Of a DNA stretch of 64,000 bases, positions 43,910 to 53,078 are shown in pieces. A program made the translations under genes and the position numbers. How positions within the stretch are numbered: the first letter of the stretch is position 1; each line of letters opens with the position of its first letter. The notes under the pieces are model-generated. The model saw nothing but the letters and a program-made list of their open reading frames with translations, made no database searches and was not told where the DNA came from. Source of the stretch: an uncultured Pelagibacteraceae bacterium (GTDB lineage Bacteria > Pseudomonadota > Alphaproteobacteria > Pelagibacterales > Pelagibacteraceae); assembly GCA_902547535.1 (NCBI GenBank), contig CACCOB010000001.1:434001-498000 (forward strand). Direction: 5' to 3'.

Positions 43910-45200
43910 GTAAATATAAACATATAGCTGGAAAAGCTATAATTAAAGCAAGTCTAATCACGTCAGTCATTAAAAAAGGAAGGGTTCCAAACCAGATCGT
44001 CTGCAAAGGTGTTTTTTGCATAACACCCTTGATAACAAATAAATTCATACCAACTGGGGGAGAAATTAATCCAAATTCAACAACAATTACTGCAAATATT
44101 CCAAACCAAACGGGATCTATGCCTGCATCAACTATTACCGGATAGAAAACTGGGATAGTTAAAAATAACATTGCTAACGAGTCCATAACAGTTCCAAGAA
44201 CTAAATATATTACACAAATTACTAGAATTACTCCTAACGGAGTAAGCTCAAGATAATTAATAAAATCAACTACTGCAAAAGGCAATTGTGTAACAGTTAT
44301 TAGATAATTAAATATGCTTGCTCCTATTACAATTAAATATAATGATCCAACCGTTTTGATAGTTGTCCAAAGCGCGTCTTTTAAAAGATTTAATTTTAAT
44401 TGACCTCTAAAAAATATAAAAATTAATACTAATATTACTCCTACAGCTGCACTTTCAGTTGCTGTAAAAAAACCTAAGTAAAGTCCACCCATCATGATTA
44501 CAAAAATTAAGAAAATAGGAAAAACTTTTGACAGAGCAGAAATTCTCTCCTTTAATGGCATTTTAACTCCGTATCCACCTTGTGATGGATAAATTAAAAG
44601 ATAAACCCTTATTGCAATCATATAAAGCACAACAGCAATTATCCCAGGAATTAATGCAGCAAAAAAAAGTTCCTGAACAGATTGTTCTGTTAAATATGCA
44701 TATATTACCAATATTACACTTGGAGGAATAATAATCCCTAGTGTTCCACCTGATGCAATAGAACCACTGATTAGAGCATCACTATATCCATGTCTTCTCA
44801 TTTCTGGACCGGCCATTTGAGACATTGTAGCAGCTGTAGCAATTGATGATCCACAAATCATTCCAAAACCAGCACAGGCACCTACAGTTGACATTGCTAG
44901 TCCACCTTTATAATGACCTACAACTGCATAAGCTGCATCATAAAGATTTCTTGATAGATTGGAGCTATTTGCAAGATTTCCCATTAAAACAAAGAGTGGT
45001 AAAACCGATAATGTATATTTAGATACAGCGTCAAATGGGGCGGTTCCTAGTACAAATATCGCTGGATCAAAACCTGATATCATTGCAAAACCAGTAAAGC
45101 CAACTACTAACATTGCAATACCTATTGGGACGTTCAACACCATTAAAATTAAGACCGCAGCGAAAGCTAAGCCACCGTTAATTACAGCATCAATACCCAT
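43890..45200 (-). CDS. dctM: TRAP transporter large membrane subunit (second system)
   Basis: A 436-residue DctM-type protein with about twelve hydrophobic segments; PLFVLMGNLANSS, GTLGIIIPPSVILVIYAY in parts, and EFGLISPPVGMNLF are characteristic. It forms the carrier with the small subunit encoded just upstream (one-base overlap). Its binding protein is not in this operon but probably the dctP at 46656, across the divergent promoter region. Confidence 0.92.
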   Translation of the reverse strand: MGIDAVINGGLAFAAVLILMVLNVPIGIAMLVVGFTGFAMISGFDPAIFVLGTAPFDAVSKYTLSVLPLFVLMGNLANSSNLSRNLYDAAYAVVGHYKGGLAMSTVGACAGFGMICGSSIATAATMSQMAGPEMRRHGYSDALISGSIASGGTLGIIIPPSVILVIYAYLTEQSVQELFFAALIPGIIAVVLYMIAIRVYLLIYPSQGGYGVKMPLKERISALSKVFPIFLIFVIMMGGLYLGFFTATESAAVGVILVLIFIFFRGQLKLNLLKDALWTTIKTVGSLYLIVIGASIFNYLITVTQLPFAVVDFINYLELTPLGVILVICVIYLVLGTVMDSLAMLFLTIPVFYPVIVDAGIDPVWFGIFAVIVVEFGLISPPVGMNLFVIKGVMQKTPLQTIWFGTLPFLMTDVIRLALIIAFPAICLYLPSLMTP

Positions 45201-45688
45201 TAAGATTGTTTCTCTAAATTATTTACTAAAAGAGTTTTTACAAACCAAACTAGAATAGCAAGTACACTTAACCACATCCCAATAGAGCATATGAAATAAA
45301 ATGGATAAAAATAAAGTTCTAGATCGATAGTTACTCTTTTATTATTCATAAATTTGTAAGATGTTAAAGTTGTCGAGTATGCCATTAATGACATTATTGA
45401 GATCATTAAAATAAACTTTAAAATCACTAAATAAGTTTTAAATATTCCTAAATTTAAATTATTAATAAAGTCTGCTGATACATTTGCATTTAAGAAAAAA
45501 GCTCTTGGCATAGCAAGAAATGCAACTAAAGCCATGCCTATCTCAACCAGCTCAATTGTGCCTGTAACAGGAGAGTTTAAAAAACGTCTACCAAAAACAT
45601 CACAAAAAGTTAATACAGCTAATAAAAATAATATAATACCCGAGGCAATAGCTGAATAATCAAAAACTCTACTGACTTTAGAAATCAT
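45200..45688 (-). CDS. dctQ: TRAP transporter small membrane subunit (second system)
   Basis: A 162-residue protein with four hydrophobic helices; VTGTIELVEIGMALVAFLA is a DctQ-like first-loop stretch. First gene of the two-gene minus-strand unit. It is separated by 67 bases from the divergently read FAH-family gene, which in turn precedes the likely binding protein. Confidence 0.87.
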   Translation of the reverse strand: MISKVSRVFDYSAIASGIILFLLAVLTFCDVFGRRFLNSPVTGTIELVEIGMALVAFLAMPRAFFLNANVSADFINNLNLGIFKTYLVILKFILMISIMSLMAYSTTLTSYKFMNNKRVTIDLELYFYPFYFICSIGMWLSVLAILVWFVKTLLVNNLEKQS

Positions 45689-45755
45689 AAAAATGTTGCT
45701 TCAAATTCTTTAAACATTACCATATAAACTGTACCAAAAACAGAAAGTATTACTT

Positions 45756-46607
45756 ATGAAATTTATTTCCTTTTCGCATAACGGACAAAAAAAATTTGGC
45801 ATTATAAACAATAATAAAATAACAGATTTGACTGGAAAAATTTCTAATTCAAACACATTAAAAGATTTAATTTCAAACAAAGGAATCCATGAAGCAAAAA
45901 ATTATGCAAAAAATAATCCAGGAGATTTAAATGTTTCAGAAGTTGAATATTTACCATTAATACCAAATCCAGGAAAAATTATATGTGTTGGTTTAAATTA
46001 TAGTGAACACGTAAAAGAAACTAACAGAACAGTAGAGGAAAATCCTGTAATATTTCACAGATTTCCAGAAAGCCAGACTGCTCACCTGCAATCTATTCAA
46101 AGACCAGTTGTCTCACAAAGCTTAGACTTTGAGGGTGAGATGGCTGTAATCATGGGTGAGGGTGGAAAACATATAAAACCTGATGATGCGCTAAAACATA
46201 TAGTAGGATATTCTTGTTATAACGAAAGCACTATTAGAGAATGGCAAAGACATACAAGACAATTTGGAATGGGAAAAAACTTTGAAAAGACAGGAAGCTT
46301 CGGTCCACATATGGTATTAGCAGAAGATATAAAAGATTATAAAAATCTAACTATTGAAACTAGATTAAATGGTGAAGTCATGCAGAATGCAAAATTAAGT
46401 CAACTTATATTTGATATACCCGTTTTAATTTCTTATGTATCTAAAGCTATGGCTTGGAGGGCAGGAGATGTTCTGGTAACTGGAACTCCAGGAGGAGTAG
46501 GGTTTAAAAGAAACCCTCCAATATTTATGAAACCAGGAGATAAAGTTGAGATAGAAATCACAGAAATTGGTATTTTATCTAATACAATTAAGGATGAAAT
46601 CATCTAG
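45756..46607 (+). CDS. Fumarylacetoacetate hydrolase-family protein
   Basis: A 283-residue FAH-fold enzyme with ICVGLNYSEHVKETN, the metal-binding run SQSLDFEGEMAVIMGEG, and DVLVTGTPGGVGFKR. Members hydrolyse or decarboxylate acylpyruvates and related ring-cleavage products, or act as 2-hydroxyhepta-2,4-diene-1,7-dioate isomerases. Together with the neighbouring extradiol dioxygenase and flavin hydroxylase it fits the third step of a meta-cleavage route. Confidence 0.87.
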   Translation: MKFISFSHNGQKKFGIINNNKITDLTGKISNSNTLKDLISNKGIHEAKNYAKNNPGDLNVSEVEYLPLIPNPGKIICVGLNYSEHVKETNRTVEENPVIFHRFPESQTAHLQSIQRPVVSQSLDFEGEMAVIMGEGGKHIKPDDALKHIVGYSCYNESTIREWQRHTRQFGMGKNFEKTGSFGPHMVLAEDIKDYKNLTIETRLNGEVMQNAKLSQLIFDIPVLISYVSKAMAWRAGDVLVTGTPGGVGFKRNPPIFMKPGDKVEIEITEIGILSNTIKDEII

Positions 46608-46655
46608 ATTTCACTATAGACTTTCTTAAATTATTTTTAACAGAGGGAAATTAAT

Positions 46656-47669
46656 ATGAAAAAAAAATTAATTGGAATTGTTTTAGGAATTTGTTCCTTA
46701 GGCATAGTTAGTTCAGCTTCTGCTACCGAATTAAAGTTGGCAACTTTTGAACCACCAAAAGCATTCATAGCAAGTAAGATTTTAGCTGCTTGGGCAGATA
46801 AAGTAAATAAATGCTCAAATGGTGCTTTAAATGTAAAAATGTATGCAGGTGGTGTTTTAGGAAGTCCTCCAAAACAATATGATATCGTAACCTCAGGTGT
46901 TGCAGATATTTCTTGGACAGTTCTAGGATATATTGGTGGTCAATTTCCACTAAGTTCAGTTGTTGAATTACCATTTTTAACAAAAACTTCAAAAGCAGGA
47001 TCTAGAGCTTTGAATACTCTTTATGAAGAAGGTTACTTAGATAAAGAAATGGCTGGAATTAAACTTATAGGTTTACATTCTAACCCTGGATATCAAATCC
47101 ACATGAAGGATACAAAAGTAGTTAAACCAGCAGATTTCAAAGGAAAAAAAATGAGAGTGCCAAGCAAAATAGCTGGAACTATACTTAAAACTTTAGGAGC
47201 AACAGGAGTAAAGGTGCCAGCTCCAGGAACTTCAGAGGCTTTAAATAAAGGTGTTATAGATGGAACTCCTTTTCCTTATACAGCAATTGGTTCATTTAGA
47301 TTATTTGATGTAACGAAATATCATACAGAGGTTAACATTACTAACGCAACATTCGGATTAATAATGAATGAAGGAAAGTATAATGGTCTTTCTTCAGCAG
47401 CCAAAGGATGTATTGACAAACATTCTGGTCAGTGGTTTGGAGACTGGGCTTCTAATTTAATTGATACTCAGAATGCTAAAATGAGGGTACAGGTTGAAAA
47501 TACACCTGGACATGAAATAACAGTTGCATCTGACTCAATTTTAGCTGAATACAAAAAAATATTAGCTCCAATTGAAGCAGACTGGTTAGCAGAAATGAAA
47601 GGCAAAGGCCTTGATGGAGATGCTGTTTTAAAAAGAGCAAGAGAAGTAATTTCTAAAATAGACGGCTAA
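46656..47669 (+). CDS. dctP: TRAP transporter periplasmic binding protein (second system)
   Basis: A 337-residue DctP-like protein with a signal peptide ending near SSASA (residue 23). KLATFEPPKAFIASKIL, FKGKKMRVPSKIAGTILKTL in two parts, and GVIDGTPFPYTAIG are recognisable; an arginine in KMRVPS stands at the usual ligand-carboxylate site. It lies between FAH and dioxygenase genes, so an aromatic acid or similar ligand is plausible. A strong terminator follows directly. A GAGGG ribosome site precedes the ATG. Confidence 0.9.
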   Translation: MKKKLIGIVLGICSLGIVSSASATELKLATFEPPKAFIASKILAAWADKVNKCSNGALNVKMYAGGVLGSPPKQYDIVTSGVADISWTVLGYIGGQFPLSSVVELPFLTKTSKAGSRALNTLYEEGYLDKEMAGIKLIGLHSNPGYQIHMKDTKVVKPADFKGKKMRVPSKIAGTILKTLGATGVKVPAPGTSEALNKGVIDGTPFPYTAIGSFRLFDVTKYHTEVNITNATFGLIMNEGKYNGLSSAAKGCIDKHSGQWFGDWASNLIDTQNAKMRVQVENTPGHEITVASDSILAEYKKILAPIEADWLAEMKGKGLDGDAVLKRAREVISKIDG

Positions 47670-47681
47670 TCGTTTAATTCC

Positions 47682-47707
47682 GAGCCCGCTAATTTCATAG
47701 CGGGCTC
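47682..47707 (+). terminator. Intrinsic terminator after dctP
   Basis: GAGCCCGCTA (47682-47691) and TAGCGGGCTC (47698-47707) form a perfect 10-bp GC-rich stem with a six-base loop, followed by TTT. It should separate the FAH-dctP unit from the ring-cleavage genes or let only part of transcription through. Confidence 0.88.
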
Positions 47708-47732
47708 TTTCAAAATCTAGTATAATAATAAA

Positions 47733-48707
47733 ATGGCAGTCAAAGCACTTAGTTATATTGGAGTTAATTCAAATAAATTTGAGGATTGGTCTATTTATTC
47801 TCAAAAATACTTAGGTATGCAAAAGATAGATCATGGAAAAGATATTTTATCTTTTCGAATGGATGATCAAAAACAAAGATTAACTATTACAGGCGAAAAG
47901 GGAGATGGTCTTGGTTTTTTAGGATGGGAAGTTGAAACTAAAGAAGATCTTCAAATTTTTGCCTCAAAACTTGAAAAAAATAAAACAATTGTGCATCAAG
48001 GTAAATCTTCTTTAGTAAATAAACGATTTGTTGATGATTTAATTTATTTTGATGATCCACAAGGCAATCGTATAGAGCTTGTTTATAAACCAATGTTAGA
48101 CACTGATCCATTTAAACCGGGAAGACCTATTTCTGGATTTAAGACAGGAGCTTTAGGAATGGGTCACGCTGTAGTTCATGTTAAGAAAATTGATGATTTA
48201 ATACCTTTTTATAGAGATATAATGGGATTTAAAATTAGTGATTATAGTCATACACCTATATCATTATGCTTTTTTCATGTTAATGGACGTCATCATAGTT
48301 TAGCTTTGTTTGGTTCCGGAAGAACAGGTTTTCACCATTTTATGGTTGAATACAATAATCTTGATGATGTTGGTCAAGGTTATGATCTGTTACAGTATAA
48401 AGATAATGCAATCGCTTACACAATGGGAAGACATACAAATGATTACATGACATCTTTTTATTCAATAACCCCATCAGGTTTTTTTATTGAAAATGGCTGG
48501 GGCGGACGAATTATTGATCCAGAAACCTGGCAACCTATAGAAACATTTGAGGGGCCTAGTTTTTGGGGACATGAAAGACTTTACTTACCAGACGATGAAA
48601 GAATGAAATTCAGAAATAAAAGACTTGAAACTGCATCACAAGGAAAACAAGCGCCGTTGTTAATTGACTGTCCTTGGTTATATTCAAACTTAACTAAAAA
48701 AAATTAA
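47733..48707 (+). CDS. Extradiol ring-cleavage dioxygenase (vicinal oxygen chelate type)
   Basis: A 324-residue protein with two VOC domains. In the C-terminal domain the iron ligands appear as GMGHAVVHV (His), GFHHFMVEY (His) and SGFFIENGWGG (Glu), matching type I extradiol dioxygenases such as BphC. It opens catechol-like rings next to the hydroxyl pair. The native substrate cannot be read. It is followed after 11 bases by a flavin hydroxylase. Confidence 0.87.
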   Translation: MAVKALSYIGVNSNKFEDWSIYSQKYLGMQKIDHGKDILSFRMDDQKQRLTITGEKGDGLGFLGWEVETKEDLQIFASKLEKNKTIVHQGKSSLVNKRFVDDLIYFDDPQGNRIELVYKPMLDTDPFKPGRPISGFKTGALGMGHAVVHVKKIDDLIPFYRDIMGFKISDYSHTPISLCFFHVNGRHHSLALFGSGRTGFHHFMVEYNNLDDVGQGYDLLQYKDNAIAYTMGRHTNDYMTSFYSITPSGFFIENGWGGRIIDPETWQPIETFEGPSFWGHERLYLPDDERMKFRNKRLETASQGKQAPLLIDCPWLYSNLTKKN

Positions 48708-48718
48708 TAAAAATATCA

Positions 48719-50179
48719 ATGAGAGAATTTGATATAGCTATTGTAGGATTAGGTCCTACTGGAGGAACTTTAGCAAATCTTTTTGCTATGCATGGTTTTT
48801 CAATTTTAATACTTGATAAAGAAGAAAGTTTTTATCCATTACCTAGAGCTGTTCATTTTGATGATGAAATAATGAGGGTATTTCAAACTATAGGGATAAC
48901 AAAAGATTTTTTGAAATATACCATTATAAATAAAGGTACAAAATTCGTTAATTCAAAGCATAAAGTAATACTAGATTGGCCTAGACCAAAAAAAATTACA
49001 GATAATGGCTGGTATCCAAGTTATAGATTTCATCAACCAGATTTGGAAAAGCAACTCAGAAAAAGATTAAAAAGTTATAAAAAAGTATTAATAGAGCAAA
49101 ATGCCAATGTATTAAAAATTAAAAATTCTAAAAATAATGTAAATATCAAATACGTAAATTCTAAAAGCAAAAAAACTTTTAATATAAAATCAAAATATTT
49201 AGTTGGATGTGATGGAGCTAATTCAATTACCAGAAGACAAATGAAAACGAAGATGAATAACTTAGGATTTACACAGAAATGGGCAGTTGTAGACTTAATT
49301 TTAAAAAAGAAAAAAAAAAATTTACCGGATAGAACAATTCAGTATTCAAATCCTAAACAGCCCGCAACTTACTGTAGAAATGTTGGCAAAAGAAGACGAT
49401 GGGAATTTGCAATTAAAAAAAACCTTAACGACAAAAAAGTTTTATCAGAAAATTATATTTGGAATTTTTTAAAACCTTGGATAAAGAAAAACGAGGCTAT
49501 ACTTGAAAGGAAGACTATTTATACCTTCAAATCAGCAATAGCGAGAAAATGGCGTAATGGTAGAGTTTTTATTGCCGGAGATGCGGCTCATTTAATGCCT
49601 CCATTTATGGGACAAGGGATGTGTGCTGGAATAAGAGATGCATCAAATCTAGCTTGGAAAATTTCATCATGTTTAAGAGTCAAACATAATGAAGCTCTTT
49701 TAAATTCATATCAATCAGAAAGGTCGCTTAATGTTAAAGAATATATTGAAACAACTATGAGAATGGGAGAGTTTGTAAATGCAGTAGAATCAATACAAAT
49801 AACTAAAAATATAAGTTCTAATGACAAAGGTATTAAAAGCATGCAATCAATTAAACCAAAATTAGGAAAAGGTATAGGGCATGTTAAAGATAAAAATAGA
49901 GGAAAAATATTTCCTCAATTTAAATTAAAAAAAAATAAAAATTTGGATAATTATTTTTCAAAAAAAGGAATTATAATATTATCATCCGACATAAGTGCAA
50001 AAAATATAAAAAATTGTTCTTTACTAAAAGTGAAAAACTTAAAAAGTATATCAGGCTATTTAAAAAATATTAATTCAAAAGCTATTTTAGTAAGACCAGA
50101 TAGATTTATTTTGGGTTCTGCTAACTCAAATCAAGAATTTAATTCAATTATAAAAAAATATTCAAATATTTTAAGATAA
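48719..50179 (+). CDS. FAD-dependent aromatic hydroxylase (MhpA-like)
   Basis: A 486-residue group A flavin monooxygenase. FAD motifs are IVGLGPTGGTLANLFAMHG near the N-terminus, LVGCDGANSITRRQ and GRVFIAGDAAHLMPPFMGQG. These hydroxylate phenolic rings using NAD(P)H. MhpA-like members act on hydroxyphenylpropionate and make the catechol that an extradiol enzyme then opens. The C-terminal 100 residues are lysine-rich and match the thioredoxin-like tail only weakly. The end overlaps the converging gene by nine bases. Confidence 0.87.
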   Translation: MREFDIAIVGLGPTGGTLANLFAMHGFSILILDKEESFYPLPRAVHFDDEIMRVFQTIGITKDFLKYTIINKGTKFVNSKHKVILDWPRPKKITDNGWYPSYRFHQPDLEKQLRKRLKSYKKVLIEQNANVLKIKNSKNNVNIKYVNSKSKKTFNIKSKYLVGCDGANSITRRQMKTKMNNLGFTQKWAVVDLILKKKKKNLPDRTIQYSNPKQPATYCRNVGKRRRWEFAIKKNLNDKKVLSENYIWNFLKPWIKKNEAILERKTIYTFKSAIARKWRNGRVFIAGDAAHLMPPFMGQGMCAGIRDASNLAWKISSCLRVKHNEALLNSYQSERSLNVKEYIETTMRMGEFVNAVESIQITKNISSNDKGIKSMQSIKPKLGKGIGHVKDKNRGKIFPQFKLKKNKNLDNYFSKKGIIILSSDISAKNIKNCSLLKVKNLKSISGYLKNINSKAILVRPDRFILGSANSNQEFNSIIKKYSNILR

Positions 50180-50956
50180 ATTAAAAAGTTTATTTACTGC
50201 TTTAATCTTTGATTGATTATTAGGTGCAATCTCTCCGTCTGGCATAAATATAGAGTTTTCAAATCCTACTCTTATCTTGCCACCTAGGCTTACTGCCTTC
50301 TTTAGACAGCTCATTTCCTCTTTCGCAAATGCACATATAGCCCAGTCAAAATTAACATTATTTGCTCTCATTTTTTCAATGAACTCAGGAATTTTTTCTG
50401 GATAACTAACTTTGCCAGTATAATGACCAATTACAAATAAACACCACACTCCATCTGTAGGAATTTCTGATTTTTTTAAAAGATCAATTAATAAAACTAT
50501 GTCATCTGGGTTATATAAAATATGTTGAATTTTTGTTCCAGCTTCAGTTAAATATTTATACAATTTTATATCTTCAATTGTGGGTTTTCTGGAGGGTATT
50601 AATTCAGATGTGCCAATAGAAGTTCCTGGTGGGGTAACATCATAGGCAAGTTTCCTCATATCATCTGGGGAATATTTGCCTATTGCTTCAGTTGTTACTT
50701 GTATGTGCATATTTGGAACTTGAAATTCTAATTCTTTTAAAGCTTCTTTATAAAGACCAGCATCAAGCACATGCTCTCCTTTATCATTTCTTACATGTAA
50801 ATGAATTGCTTTTGCGCCTGCTTCAAAGCAGTTTTTGGCTACCTCAACAGTCTCTTTTATAGTTAAAGGTACTTCTGGATGATCTTTTTTAACTTTTCTT
50901 GCACCATTTGGAGCAACCATCAAATTAGGAAGTTTTTTTGGTTGGTAAAATGGCAT
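50171..50956 (-). CDS. BKACE-family beta-keto acid cleavage enzyme (DUF849)
   Basis: A 261-residue TIM-barrel protein. Zinc-binding HLHVRN lies near residue 48, and the end carries KIRVGFENSIFMPDGEIAPN, split by the family's E-N and D-G pattern. BKACE enzymes condense a beta-keto acid with acetyl-CoA to give acetoacetate and a new CoA ester. It lies three bases downstream of the aldolase-dehydrogenase gene and is probably in one operon with it. The specific keto acid is unknown. Confidence 0.87.
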   Translation of the reverse strand: MPFYQPKKLPNLMVAPNGARKVKKDHPEVPLTIKETVEVAKNCFEAGAKAIHLHVRNDKGEHVLDAGLYKEALKELEFQVPNMHIQVTTEAIGKYSPDDMRKLAYDVTPPGTSIGTSELIPSRKPTIEDIKLYKYLTEAGTKIQHILYNPDDIVLLIDLLKKSEIPTDGVWCLFVIGHYTGKVSYPEKIPEFIEKMRANNVNFDWAICAFAKEEMSCLKKAVSLGGKIRVGFENSIFMPDGEIAPNNQSKIKAVNKLFNLS

Positions 50957-50959
50957 ATA

Positions 50960-52993
50960 TTATCTTAAAGAAGCAGCAATATTCCCACCATCAACTGTTA
51001 AAACAGCTCCAGTAGTTTTTTTGGAAACTGAAAGATGAAAAAATGCTTTTGCAACATCTTCGGCTTTAACTTCATTTAGAAGCAAATTGCCTTTCATATA
51101 ATCCTCAGTTGAAACATCTCTTGCTTTAGCTCTAGATTTAATCATTTCATCATTTAAGAGACCGCTCCTAATTCTATCTGCGTTTACTCCATTAGATCTT
51201 ATTCCATAGGAACCGTAGTCTAACGCATACTGTTTACATAAATTTAATAAGGCAGACTTAGGCAACCCATAAGGTCCAAAATTTTTACCAGGATTTACAG
51301 ACTGTTTAGATATATTAAATAATAAACATCCTTCAATATTTTGAACTTTCATTATTTTGGTAGCTTCAGCTGCACAATTTTGATGTGAAAAAAAATTATC
51401 TTCGAAGCTTTTTCTTAAAATCTTGTCATCAACTTCTGCGATAGATCCTCCCAAAGCAGTTCCTGCATTTGATATTAGGATATCTATCCCTCCAAATTTG
51501 GATGAAATTAAATTAAATGCCTTTTTAACACTTTCTTTGTTTGTTACATCACAATAGATACAAAGATCATTAATTTTTTTACTCATTTCAGTAACTTTTT
51601 TCCTATTATTATCTATTAAAACTACCTCTGCTCCATATTTTTTAAATAATTTGTAAGTTGCTGTCCCAATTTTTCCAAAAGCACCAGTAATAACGACAAC
51701 ATAACCTGCTAATTCTTTTATTTCTTTTTTTATTTTTGCTTGTTCTAGGGACCAATATTCAACATCAAAAATATCTTTTTTTGATATGAATTTATATTTT
51801 GAAGTTTCTTCTACTGAGGAAATTACTCTAGCATTAGTTTCTGTTAAGTCCGCAGCTACCTTTGCTGCTTTTAGATTATCTCCTATACAAAATACACCAA
51901 TATTCTGTACTAATATCACTCTTGGTGAAGTATCTAGCATCGTTTTCTTCTCTTTAACTTTTTTTTGATTCTGTTCAAAGTATTTCAAGTATTTTTTTTT
52001 ATAATTAATAAAAGCTTTAATTGCAGTTTTTTTAAAATCATCAATTGATGAGTTATGTTTAGGTTTAATTATTAAAGGGAAAGGTTTTACTCTAATGACG
52101 TGGTCCGGTGTAGCCGTACCCTTTGTAGAATATCTCTCTACATCATTTCCGTTAATGAAATAATTTAAAATTTTATTATTTCTAAAGGTTAAAATAAATT
52201 TCTTATTGGCACCTTTAGATGCTAATCCTCTTAATATTGGTGCTATTTGAGAAGGAGTAATTTTTGTATTTAATTTAGTTATTTGTTTAATTTTTTTTCT
52301 TTTTAACTTTCTTAAAGCTTTTTCTGCATCTGTTACATACTTTATCATGAGATCATAAGACTCTTTTGCATCATCAGAAAAAGTAAATATTCCATGATTT
52401 AGCAAGATAAGACAATTTATTTTAGGGTTTTTGTTATAAACCTCTTTAATTTTTTGAGCTAATCCATATCCTGGCATTACATAAGGAATTAAACTTACTT
52501 TTTTTCCAAATATCTTTTTACAAAAAGCAATACTATTTGGTCTATTAGTTACGTTCATAATTGCATCAGAATGTGTGTGGTCAACAAATTTAAAAGGTAA
52601 AAAAGCATGCAGAAAAGTTTCTACTGATGGATTAGGCGATTTAATATTAATTAAATTCCTTTTTTGATATGCTACCATTTCTTCATCTGATAATTTTTTT
52701 TTATTCCTTAAAGCTAAAAGAGGGTTCAATTTTACTGCTGGCAATCCTTCTGGTTCAATTTCAGCCATATCCCAGCCACTTCCTTTTACACACAAAACAT
52801 CATAATTTTTTCCATCTAAATCTTTAATAGTTGTCTTAACAGAGGTGTTGCCACCACCATGTAAAACAAGTTCACTATTTCTTCCAAGTAGCCTAGTCGT
52901 ATAAACCCTGAGAGCCATATCCTTAGAATGACCAAGTTTCTTATATTTTATTATGTATTTTTCAGCCTCTTTAGTTGACCAATTATTTTTCAC
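50960..52993 (-). CDS. Fused class II aldolase / short-chain dehydrogenase
   Basis: A 677-residue fusion. The N-terminal part (to about residue 390) is a class II aldolase/adducin fold, with GGGNTSVK, zinc-binding HTHSDA and LLNHGIF. The C-terminal part (about 430-677) is a short-chain dehydrogenase with TGAFGKIG, SNAG and the YGLPK active site. This layout is known from rhamnulose-1-phosphate aldolase/lactaldehyde dehydrogenase (RhaD/RhaE-like). No sugar kinase or isomerase gene is near, so the substrate may be another hydroxy-aldehyde precursor. Length is normal for the fusion. Confidence 0.88.
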   Translation of the reverse strand: MKNNWSTKEAEKYIIKYKKLGHSKDMALRVYTTRLLGRNSELVLHGGGNTSVKTTIKDLDGKNYDVLCVKGSGWDMAEIEPEGLPAVKLNPLLALRNKKKLSDEEMVAYQKRNLINIKSPNPSVETFLHAFLPFKFVDHTHSDAIMNVTNRPNSIAFCKKIFGKKVSLIPYVMPGYGLAQKIKEVYNKNPKINCLILLNHGIFTFSDDAKESYDLMIKYVTDAEKALRKLKRKKIKQITKLNTKITPSQIAPILRGLASKGANKKFILTFRNNKILNYFINGNDVERYSTKGTATPDHVIRVKPFPLIIKPKHNSSIDDFKKTAIKAFINYKKKYLKYFEQNQKKVKEKKTMLDTSPRVILVQNIGVFCIGDNLKAAKVAADLTETNARVISSVEETSKYKFISKKDIFDVEYWSLEQAKIKKEIKELAGYVVVITGAFGKIGTATYKLFKKYGAEVVLIDNNRKKVTEMSKKINDLCIYCDVTNKESVKKAFNLISSKFGGIDILISNAGTALGGSIAEVDDKILRKSFEDNFFSHQNCAAEATKIMKVQNIEGCLLFNISKQSVNPGKNFGPYGLPKSALLNLCKQYALDYGSYGIRSNGVNADRIRSGLLNDEMIKSRAKARDVSTEDYMKGNLLLNEVKAEDVAKAFFHLSVSKKTTGAVLTVDGGNIAASLR

Positions 52994-53078
52994 AGCATTA
53001 TCCTTCAGTAAACTATTACCGTAGTTTTTTATTTGAAAGAAGTAAAAAATTAAAATACTAAAGTTATTTAATAATTAT

